Origin: an uncultured Clostridia bacterium
GTDB taxonomy: Bacteria > Bacillota > Clostridia > Christensenellales > UBA1242
Assembly: GCA_947089305.1 (NCBI GenBank)
Contig: CAMUJQ010000018.1
Span: 1 to 15,291, forward strand
Direction: 5' to 3'
Length of the DNA: 15,291 nt
A program made the position numbers and the translations under genes. How positions within the stretch are numbered: position 1 is the stretch's first letter; the number at the start of each line of letters is the position of its first letter. Positions 1 to 5,138 of this stretch are shown here, piece by piece. The notes beneath the pieces are model-generated. The model saw nothing but the letters and a program-made list of their open reading frames with translations, was not told where the DNA came from and made no database searches.

Positions 1-296
1 AACAAATTGGTACTGGAACATTCAAAAATTGTTGGAAGCTTAGAGAAGTTGTATTACCTAGTGCGCTTCAAATTGTAGGTAATAATGCGTTTAAGAACTG
101 TTATGATTTACGCTATGTAACAATTATGGGAAATAGGGTGCTTAAGTTTAATACTGATATGTTTTCAATTTGTCATGGAGACATTCAGTTTAAAGTGCCT
201 GATAGTCAACTTGAAAATTATAATAATAATACTGGCTGGAGTTTTTATAGTGAATTAGATAGATTTATAAGTGTAAATGATGAATGGTCAGTGTAA
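1..296 (+). CDS. BspA-type leucine-rich repeat protein, C-terminal end (partial)
   Basis: This is the 3' end of a gene that begins before the window; the frame runs from base 3 to the TAA at 294-296. The translated end contains two units of the pattern IGTGTFKNCWKLREVVLPSA and GNNAFKNCYDLRYVTI. This is the BspA/LRR_5 leucine-rich repeat, with its conserved AFKNC turn and alternating Leu/Val/Ile. After the last repeat come about 50 residues with no further repeats. Proteins of this family are usually surface-exposed and bind host or matrix components, and many are found in gut bacteria. The signal peptide and anchor cannot be judged because the N-terminus is missing. The family call is well supported; the role is inferred from the family. 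Confidence 0.75.
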   Translation, partial: QIGTGTFKNCWKLREVVLPSALQIVGNNAFKNCYDLRYVTIMGNRVLKFNTDMFSICHGDIQFKVPDSQLENYNNNTGWSFYSELDRFISVNDEWSV

Positions 297-300
297 AAAC

Positions 301-330
301 AAAAAACAACTTATTATAAGTTGTTTTTTT
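301..330 (+). terminator. Rho-independent terminator after the LRR gene
   Basis: A perfect inverted repeat, ACAACTTA-TTA-TAAGTTGT, is extended by an A-run on the left and a T-run on the right. It begins within 5 bases of the LRR stop codon. It should end the LRR transcript before the tRNA region. Confidence 0.85.
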
Positions 331-341
331 TATCAAAAAGT

Positions 342-370
342 TTGACAAATTATTAAATAAATGATAGACT
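342..370 (+). promoter_or_regulatory. Promoter for the tRNA-Lys island
   Basis: TTGACA (342-347) is followed after 17 bases by TAGACT (365-370), with an upstream TG as in extended -10 elements. The predicted start is near 377, about 30 bases before the first tRNA fragment. I see no convincing separate promoter just before the intact tRNA at 565. The truncated copy therefore probably lies in the 5' leader of the tRNA-Lys precursor. Confidence 0.6.
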
Positions 371-408
371 CATAAAGTTTATTTGTGTCTATATGCTTAT
401 AATAAATT

Positions 409-539
409 GGACTGCTAGCTCAGTTGGTAGAGCAACTGACTCTTAAGCTCTTGCAAGCAAGAGAAAGTTCACCTCACGAGAAATTAAAAGTAAACTTTTG
501 TTTTCTCATTCGTTGAACTTACAGTGGGTCCAGACCCAC
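409..539 (+). pseudogene. Truncated tRNA-Lys copy with hairpin-rich insertion in the anticodon loop
   Basis: Bases 409-446 are identical to the first 38 bases of the intact tRNA-Lys at 565-602: acceptor strand, D-arm, anticodon strand and the CTCTTAA loop with anticodon CTT. The copy then departs into about 75 bases of foreign sequence and resumes with CAGTGGGTCC (522-531), which matches 604-613. The T-arm and 3' acceptor strand are absent. The insert folds into a hairpin CTCTTGC-AA-GCAAGAG (448-463) and a long stem around 478-507 enclosed by AAGTTC (465-470) and GAACTT (515-520). A third perfect hairpin, GTGGGTC-CA-GACCCAC (524-539), replaces the T-arm. CTTA occurs on both sides of the insert (442-445 and 518-521), resembling a short target duplication. 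It cannot fold as a complete tRNA. Confidence 0.7.
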
Positions 540-564
540 ATATAGCACAGAATTAAAATAATAC

Positions 565-640
565 GGACTGCTAGCTCAGTTGGTAGAGCAACTGACTCTT
601 AATCAGTGGGTCCGGGGTTCGAGTCCCCGGCAGTCCACCA
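565..640 (+). tRNA. tRNA-Lys (anticodon CTT)
   Basis: A complete cloverleaf of 76 bases with encoded CCA. The acceptor stem is GGACTGC with GCAGTCC. The D-arm is GCTC/GAGC with GG in the loop. The anticodon stem is ACTGA/TCAGT with loop CTCTTAA. The variable region is GGGTC, and the T-arm is CGGGG-TTCGAGT-CCCCG. The discriminator base is A. All four stems pair perfectly, so this is the functional copy among three related pieces in the island. It decodes AAG, the rarer lysine codon in this AT-rich sequence. Confidence 0.97.
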
Positions 641-719
641 AAAAATGCCATGCATTTTTGAGTGGTGCTAGGGGACTAGCAAAAACGGAAGTTTTTGCAC
701 TCGCTTAAAAAGCGAGCGA
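631..719 (+). repeat. Direct repeat copy 1: tRNA 3' end plus hairpin module
   Basis: This segment starts inside the tRNA acceptor strand (CAGTCCACCA) and repeats at 792-880 with an offset of 161 bases; 86 of 89 positions agree by eye. It carries AAAAATGC-CAT-GCATTTTT (641-659), GCTAG-GGGA-CTAGC (667-680), GCAAAAAC-GGAA-GTTTTTGC (679-698) and CTCGCTT-AAA-AAGCGAG (700-716). The GC at 679-680 is shared by the second and third hairpins. Two of the loops (GGGA, GGAA) fit the GNRA tetraloop pattern, which suggests a folded RNA and not only a terminator. No protein frame is evident. Confidence 0.8.
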
Positions 720-755
720 ACCTCGGAACGGTGCAAACGCTAACACGAAAAAAAA

Positions 756-801
756 CGAGTCCCCGCTCAAAGAAACAATTCGAAGAATTGCCAGTCCACC
801 A
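756..801 (+). pseudogene. 3' fragment of tRNA-Lys with hairpin insertion
   Basis: CGAGTCCCCG (756-765) matches tRNA-Lys bases 620-629, and CAGTCCACCA (792-801) matches 631-640. Between them, where the intact gene has a single G, are 26 bases (766-791) containing a perfect hairpin CAATTC-GAA-GAATTG (776-790). Everything 5' of the T-loop is absent. This fragment leads straight into the second copy of the direct repeat. The tRNA 3' end and its downstream flank therefore seem to have been duplicated together and then damaged. Confidence 0.65.
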
Positions 802-880
802 AAAAATGCTATGCATTTTTGAGTGACGCTAGGGGACTAGCAAAAACGGAAGTTTTTGCACTCGCTTAAAAAGCGAGCGA
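792..880 (+). repeat. Direct repeat copy 2: tRNA 3' end plus hairpin module
   Basis: Second copy of the 89-base unit seen at 631-719. The three differences are in the first hairpin loop (649/810) and two adjacent bases just before the GCTAG stem (665-666/826-827). All stems are intact. Weaker similarity continues a few bases past the unit (ACCTCGGAACGG against GCCCCGAACAGG). Confidence 0.8.
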
Positions 881-1060
881 GCCCCGAACAGGATTGACAA
901 AATATAAAAATTTTAGTTTTAAATGATTATTGATTTATATTATATAAAACAACTAAATTAATGTAGCTATTGTGTAGATAAAATATCCTTGAAACAAAAA
1001 TTTATTATTTTAGTTAATAATAAAAAGAATTATTAATTAAATATATTAATAAAAATAAAA
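881..1060. other. AT-rich spacer, nothing identified
   Basis: About 180 bases of very AT-rich sequence between the repeat island and the small broken gene. A TTGACA occurs at 894-899 but no good -10 lies at a normal distance. I see no open frame, tRNA or strong hairpin here. Confidence 0.5.
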
Positions 1061-1282
1061 AGGAGGAGTGAAAATGAAATTAAAGGTGCAGAAATATTTT
1101 GTGAATATTTAATTGACGATGAAATTTTTTCTTTTAAAATGCTTCAACTTGAAAAAGCTCTTTGCAATAAAGAAAATATTGAATTAAGTGAAATAAAACC
1201 TGCATTATATGAATTGTTGAATAGAACTCAAAATAAGATTGATGCACTTGCTAATCACAAGTTAACAAGAATAAAAAAATAA
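1061..1282 (+). pseudogene. Small frameshifted gene, about 70 residues, unknown
   Basis: A textbook ribosome binding site AGGAGG (1061-1066) sits 7 bases before ATG at 1074. That frame reads only 12 codons and stops at 1110. The -1 frame is open from before 1076 to the TAA at 1280-1282 and encodes 68 coding-like residues, rich in Glu, Lys and Leu. It begins EIKGAEIFCEYLIDDE and later contains ALYELLNRTQNKIDALANHK. It has no ATG, GTG or TTG near the binding site, and its first ATG is at 1139. The simplest reading is a small helical protein gene with one missing or extra base near its start, either a real mutation or a sequence error. I do not recognise the family. A promoter-like TTGACT at 1291 belongs to the next region. 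Confidence 0.5.
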
Positions 1283-1423
1283 TTTAAATATTGACTTATT
1301 TTAATTAAAAAGTGCATAAAATGGGCTGTTTTTGAATTTTTTTTGAAGATAAGCATGAAAATGTTTGTCTTTATTTTTTTTATATGGCAAAATAATTATA
1401 GGAACTTTTTTGAGGTTAAACTA

Positions 1424-2554
1424 ATGATTATAACAATGGTTATTGACGATTTTAGCACTTTAACTAATGGAACTGTTATGAGTGCATATCGTTTTGTAGA
1501 AGAATTAAAAAAACGTGGACACACAGTTAAAGTTTGTGCAATTAATATCGAGGGAGAGAATATGTATTCTCTTCGCGAAAGATTTATTCCAATAGTATCT
1601 ACTTTAGCTTTAAAACAAGATATTCATTTTGCTGTTGCAGACGAAACTATTATAGAAAATGCAATTAAAGGTAGTGATGTGGTACACATGTATCTACCTT
1701 GGAAGTTAGCAAAAGTATGTTGTAAAATAGCTGATAAACTAGGAATACCTTGCACAGCTGGTTTTCATGTATTACCAGAAAACTTAACGCACAATGCTGG
1801 TCCAATTAGATTAGTGCCCTTTGTAAATAATTTTATTTACAAGTTTTTTCATCATAAATTATATAGATATGTTGAGAATATTCATGTTCCAACAAAATTG
1901 ATTGCCACAATGATTCGCAAACATGGATATAAATCTAAATTGCATATTATTTCTAATGGTGTATCAAATGATTTTAAACCTATATATGATAGTGAAGGTT
2001 TTGTAGAACGTCCACAAAATTCTAATGGTAAAATAAGAATTTTAGCGATAGGTAGGTATGCTGTTGAAAAGCGACAAGATGTTTTGATAAAAGCAATAAG
2101 CTTATCTAAGTATAAAGACCAAATTGAGCTTGTTCTTGCAGGTAGAGGTCCAAATGAAAAGAAATTAAGGCAATTAGTTAAGAAGTATAATATTAATGCC
2201 ACCTTTGGATTTTACAATAAAGAGGAATTAATTGATGTTATTCGTTCATCAACGCTTTATGTGCATTCTGCTGACATTGAAGTTGAAGCTATAAGCTGTA
2301 TTGAAACATTTGCTTGTGGCAGAGTTATTATTGTAAACTCAAGCAAAAAAACGGCTACAACACAATTTGCTATTGATGAAAGAAGTTTATATAAAAAGAA
2401 CAATTATAAAGATCTTGCTAGTAAAATAGATTACTTTTTAGATAATGAAGATGTAAGAAGGAAACTAGAACTTAGATATGCGCATTTAGCTGAAATATAT
2501 AGAATTGACAATAGCATTGCTAAAACTGAAGAAATGTTTAAACAAGCTATTTAA
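1424..2554 (+). CDS. GT4-family glycosyltransferase (probable glycolipid synthesis)
   Basis: Encodes 377 residues with a GT-B, group 1 glycosyltransferase layout. The N-terminal domain has the nucleotide-binding start DDFSTLTNGTVMSAYRF and EELKKRGHTVKV. The C-terminal domain has the donor-site segment IGRYAVEKRQDVLIKAI (near residue 208), LVLAGRGP, and the E-x7-E pair at about E286/E294 in EVEAISCIETFACG. ATG 1424 is preferred over the upstream ATG at 1343 because GAGG lies just before it and the family N-terminus begins there; the extra residues would be an unrelated hydrophobic stretch. A weak promoter (TTGTCT 1365-1370, 17 bases, CAAAAT) would start about 25 bases before 1424. The enzyme probably transfers a sugar to a lipid at the inner face of the membrane, given the acyltransferase that follows in the same frame. 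The exact substrate cannot be read from the sequence. Confidence 0.85.
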   Translation: MIITMVIDDFSTLTNGTVMSAYRFVEELKKRGHTVKVCAINIEGENMYSLRERFIPIVSTLALKQDIHFAVADETIIENAIKGSDVVHMYLPWKLAKVCCKIADKLGIPCTAGFHVLPENLTHNAGPIRLVPFVNNFIYKFFHHKLYRYVENIHVPTKLIATMIRKHGYKSKLHIISNGVSNDFKPIYDSEGFVERPQNSNGKIRILAIGRYAVEKRQDVLIKAISLSKYKDQIELVLAGRGPNEKKLRQLVKKYNINATFGFYNKEELIDVIRSSTLYVHSADIEVEAISCIETFACGRVIIVNSSKKTATTQFAIDERSLYKKNNYKDLASKIDYFLDNEDVRRKLELRYAHLAEIYRIDNSIAKTEEMFKQAI

Positions 2555-2746
2555 GATAATAAAGTTAAAATATCTTTAAAAAATAAAGAATTAACTAAAG
2601 GTTCTAAAAAAATAAAAAAGACGGCGCATAATAAAAATTTATTTTTTGGATTCTTTTCAAACATTTTCTTCTATTTAATTGCTGTTCCTGTATTATTTAT
2701 ATTTAACAAAGTTGCCTATGGGCTTAAGGTTCAAGGTAAGAAAAAT
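2555..2746 (+). other. Open in-frame linker between glycosyltransferase stop and acyltransferase
   Basis: These 64 codons follow the TAA at 2552-2554 in the same frame and contain no stop and no ATG, GTG or TTG. They read as real protein: a Lys-rich linker, then a membrane helix (FGFFSNIFFYLIAVPVLFIF), then VAYGLKVQGKKNLRG. The last part is the conserved lead-in to the catalytic box of PlsC enzymes. The acyltransferase therefore needs this segment, yet no usual start codon provides it. Confidence 0.7.
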
Positions 2747-3289
2747 TTGCGAGGCTTAAAACATAGTGGGGCAGTAACAATATGTAATCATGTTCATGAA
2801 ATGGATTGCACTATGGTTGCTATGGCAGTTTATCCACAAAGAGCTTCATTTACTACACTACCACTTAATTTTAAACGTCCTATCGCAGGTTTCTTTGTTA
2901 GAGCATTAGGTGGAGTTCCTGTTCCAACTACTATGCAAGAAAACAATGTATTTTTCTATGTGTTGTCTGATAGAGTTAATCATGGTCGAATCATTCATTT
3001 TTATCCAGAAGGAAATTTGGATAGATACCATGAAGATTTATATACATTTAAAAAAGGTGCATTTAATTTATCTGTAACTTCAAATGCGCCTGTTATTCCA
3101 ATGAGAATTTGTTATAGAGTAAGACCAGGTAAAAACAGAAAACCTAAAATGACTTTAATTGTTGGCAAACCAATTTATCCAGATTTTACTTTACTTAAAA
3201 AGGATGCTGTTGCTAAAATTGCTTATGAAAGTCGTGTAGCAATGGAAGAAATCAATGAAGAATTTAAAAAGAAATGTGCAAAGAAATAA
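2747..3289 (+). CDS. PlsC-type 1-acylglycerol-3-phosphate acyltransferase domain
   Basis: The lysophospholipid acyltransferase blocks are all visible: NHVHEMDC (the H-x4-D catalytic box), KRPIAGFFVRALGGVPVPT (glycerol-phosphate-binding region), FYPEGN (block III) and PVIPMRI (block IV). The protein should acylate a lysolipid or a related glycolipid at the membrane. TTG at 2747 is the first conventional start in the frame. It lacks a ribosome binding site and would remove the membrane helix and conserved lead-in encoded at 2555-2746. The frame is continuous with the glycosyltransferase apart from one TAA. So the real product is probably the second half of a fusion, or starts at a rare codon such as ATA or ATT, or is broken. 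The chemistry call is firm; the start is not. Confidence 0.8.
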   Translation: MRGLKHSGAVTICNHVHEMDCTMVAMAVYPQRASFTTLPLNFKRPIAGFFVRALGGVPVPTTMQENNVFFYVLSDRVNHGRIIHFYPEGNLDRYHEDLYTFKKGAFNLSVTSNAPVIPMRICYRVRPGKNRKPKMTLIVGKPIYPDFTLLKKDAVAKIAYESRVAMEEINEEFKKKCAKK

Positions 3290-3302
3290 AGCACATTTTT
3301 TT
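3272..3302 (+). terminator. Terminator overlapping the acyltransferase stop codon
   Basis: AAATGTGC (3272-3279) pairs with GCACATTT (3291-3298), followed by a run of T to 3302. The TAA stop (3287-3289) lies in the loop, so coding sequence forms the left arm of the terminator. Confidence 0.75.
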
Positions 3303-3365
3303 ATATATTTGCATAATTTTAGTTGATTTTTAATTAAAATTTTGATAATCTTATTACTATAGCGA

Positions 3366-3382
3366 TTTGACATAGTGTCAAA
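3366..3382 (+). promoter_or_regulatory. Perfect 17-base palindrome, probable operator of the ABC exporter
   Basis: TTTGACA-TAG-TGTCAAA is a perfect 7-base inverted repeat with a 3-base centre, ending 5 bases before the AAAAGGA binding site of the exporter operon. Size, symmetry and placement fit a dimeric repressor site of the MarR or TetR kind. That kind of repressor often controls drug exporters, but none is encoded in the window. A weak upstream promoter is possible (TTGATT 3323-3328, 15 bases, GATAAT 3344-3349), which would put the palindrome just after the transcription start. Confidence 0.55.
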
Positions 3383-3398
3383 ATTAAAAGGAATTATA

Positions 3399-5138
3399 AT
3401 GTTTAAAATATTAAAACAACTAAAAAAATTATGGTGGTTAGTAGCTCTAGTTATAGCACTTGTTATTGGAAAAACTATTGTAGATTTATTAGTTCCAGAT
3501 TTAACAAGCAAAGTTATAGCGCTAATTCCAATTGATGGAGTGGGTGATAAAGCAATAATAATTCCACAAATGATAAAAGCAGGGTTAATTGCACTTGGTT
3601 CTGTTATTGGAGTTTTAGCTTTAGAATTTATTATTTCTGTTGTTTCTGCAAGAATAGCAAGTAGTTTTGAAGGAAAGCTAAGACAAAAACTTTTTGACAA
3701 AATTGTTTCATTGAGTTTAGTTGATAGTTCTAATTATGGCACAAGCAGTTTGATAACAAGAACTACTAGTGATGTTCAACAAGTTGGTAGATTAACTGCT
3801 ATGCTATTTAGAATTATGCTTTCTGCACCTATAACCTTTATTGGGGCACTTGTAATGACATTTAAAGTTAACTTAGAATTAAGTTATGTTCTTTTATGTA
3901 CAATTCCATTGCTTTTAATTTTTATAGCAATTATTGGTATTAAGGTTTTACCTTTATTTAAAGTAATGCAAAAACAGACAGACAATTTAACCTTGGTTAC
4001 AAGAGAAGCAATTACAGGCGTAAGAGTTATTAAAGCTTTTGATAATGATAAAATTGAAGAAAGCAGGTTTCAAAAAAATAATAAACAAATTACTGATACA
4101 ATGATTAAGGCAAATACATTAATGAGTTTTGCGATGCCTATGGTTAACTTTATTATGAGTTTAACTATTATTGGAATAATTTTTATTGTTGCACTTAATA
4201 TTAAGAATTCTACAATGGTTGACCCTGCACTATTTGCTAATTTACAAAAAGTTATTCAATATACCATAAAAGTTATGATGAGCATTATTATGATGGTAAT
4301 GATGTTTATTATGATTCCTCGAGGTTCTGTTAGTGCGAATAGAATTAATCAAATTTTATCTATTGAACCTAAAATTAAAGATGGAGATTTAACGGTTAAT
4401 GATAATAGTGTAACTAGTTTAGAATTTAATAATGTAACTTTTAAATATGAAGGAGCAGATGAACCAGCAGTTTCTAAATTAAGTTTTAAGGCAAGCAGTG
4501 GAGATACAATAGCTATTATAGGGCCAACTGGGGGCGGCAAAAGTACTGTAATCAATTTAATTGAAAGATTTTTAGATGTAAGTGAGGGTGAAATTTTACT
4601 TAATGGTACTAATATTAAAAATTTAAAATTAGATGAATTAAGAAGTCAAATTGGTTACGTACCCCAAGTTCCAGTTATTTTTAGTTCAACTATTAAAGAT
4701 AACATTTCTTTTGGTAGTGAGCTAAGTGAAAAGGAAATTAATGATGCCTGTGATATTGCTTGTGCAACTGAATTTATTTCAAAAAAAGAAGATGGCCTTG
4801 AAACAATTTTAGCTGATAGAGGAACGAACTTATCTGGTGGGCAAAAGCAGCGTGTTTGTATTGCAAGAGCAGTTGCTAGAAAGCCTAAAATTTTACTTTT
4901 TGATGATAGTTTTTCTGCACTTGATTTTGCAACAGATAAACAGGTTAGAGAAAATTTAGCTAGAATAAATAATTCAATTAAAATTATTGTTGGTCAACGT
5001 GTTAACACAATTAAAGATGCTGATGAAATTATAGTATTAAATGATGGAAAAGTTTTTGGCGTTGGTACTCATGAAGAGCTAATTAAAACATGCGAGGAAT
5101 ATAAACTAATTTGTAAAAGTCAGGGGGTTGAAGTATAA
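3399..5138 (+). CDS. Heterodimeric ABC exporter, subunit with degenerate catalytic site
   Basis: A 579-residue type IV ABC half-exporter: about six membrane helices in residues 1-310, then an ATPase domain. Walker A is GPTGGGKST (375-383) and the signature LSGGQ is intact (478-482). The residue after the Walker B aspartate D502 is Asp (D503) instead of the catalytic Glu, and the switch histidine is replaced by Gln (Q533 in VGQRVNTI). This Asp/Gln pair marks the degenerate half of heterodimeric exporters of the TM287/288, BmrCD and LmrCD type. The start at 3399 is chosen over GTG 3375 because AAAAGGA sits 7 bases upstream and the GTG lies inside the palindrome. The stop overlaps the next start (TAATG). 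The substrate is probably a drug or lipid; this cannot be told from sequence. Confidence 0.92.
   Translation: MFKILKQLKKLWWLVALVIALVIGKTIVDLLVPDLTSKVIALIPIDGVGDKAIIIPQMIKAGLIALGSVIGVLALEFIISVVSARIASSFEGKLRQKLFDKIVSLSLVDSSNYGTSSLITRTTSDVQQVGRLTAMLFRIMLSAPITFIGALVMTFKVNLELSYVLLCTIPLLLIFIAIIGIKVLPLFKVMQKQTDNLTLVTREAITGVRVIKAFDNDKIEESRFQKNNKQITDTMIKANTLMSFAMPMVNFIMSLTIIGIIFIVALNIKNSTMVDPALFANLQKVIQYTIKVMMSIIMMVMMFIMIPRGSVSANRINQILSIEPKIKDGDLTVNDNSVTSLEFNNVTFKYEGADEPAVSKLSFKASSGDTIAIIGPTGGGKSTVINLIERFLDVSEGEILLNGTNIKNLKLDELRSQIGYVPQVPVIFSSTIKDNISFGSELSEKEINDACDIACATEFISKKEDGLETILADRGTNLSGGQKQRVCIARAVARKPKILLFDDSFSALDFATDKQVRENLARINNSIKIIVGQRVNTIKDADEIIVLNDGKVFGVGTHEELIKTCEEYKLICKSQGVEV

Noticed and set aside
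446..521. Group I intron in the tRNA anticodon loop
   Set aside because: About 75 bases is far too short, no conserved core can be seen, and the 3' part of the tRNA is missing.
409..801. A split tRNA gene whose 5' fragment (409-446) and 3' fragment (756-801) join in trans
   Set aside because: Together they lack the 3' anticodon strand as a clean unit, the 5' T-stem and most of the T-loop, and an intact tRNA-Lys lies between them.
631..880. Attachment sites flanking an integrated element at the tRNA 3' end
   Set aside because: The tRNA-end repeats are only 161 bases apart with no integrase or other gene between or beside them; tandem duplication is simpler.
631..880. CRISPR array
   Set aside because: Only two repeat copies, each 89 bases long with internal hairpins and tRNA sequence, and no regular spacers.
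1343..1423. N-terminal extension of the glycosyltransferase from ATG 1343
   Set aside because: The added residues do not fit the family, and the start at 1424 has GAGG at a suitable distance.
3367..3400. Promoter from TTGACA 3367 and TATAAT 3395
   Set aside because: The spacer is 22 bases, and the TATAAT overlaps the start codon of the exporter gene.
3191..3700. Minus-strand open frame of about 169 codons
   Set aside because: It is antisense to the acyltransferase end and the exporter start, spans a terminator and a palindrome, and shows no family motifs or binding site.
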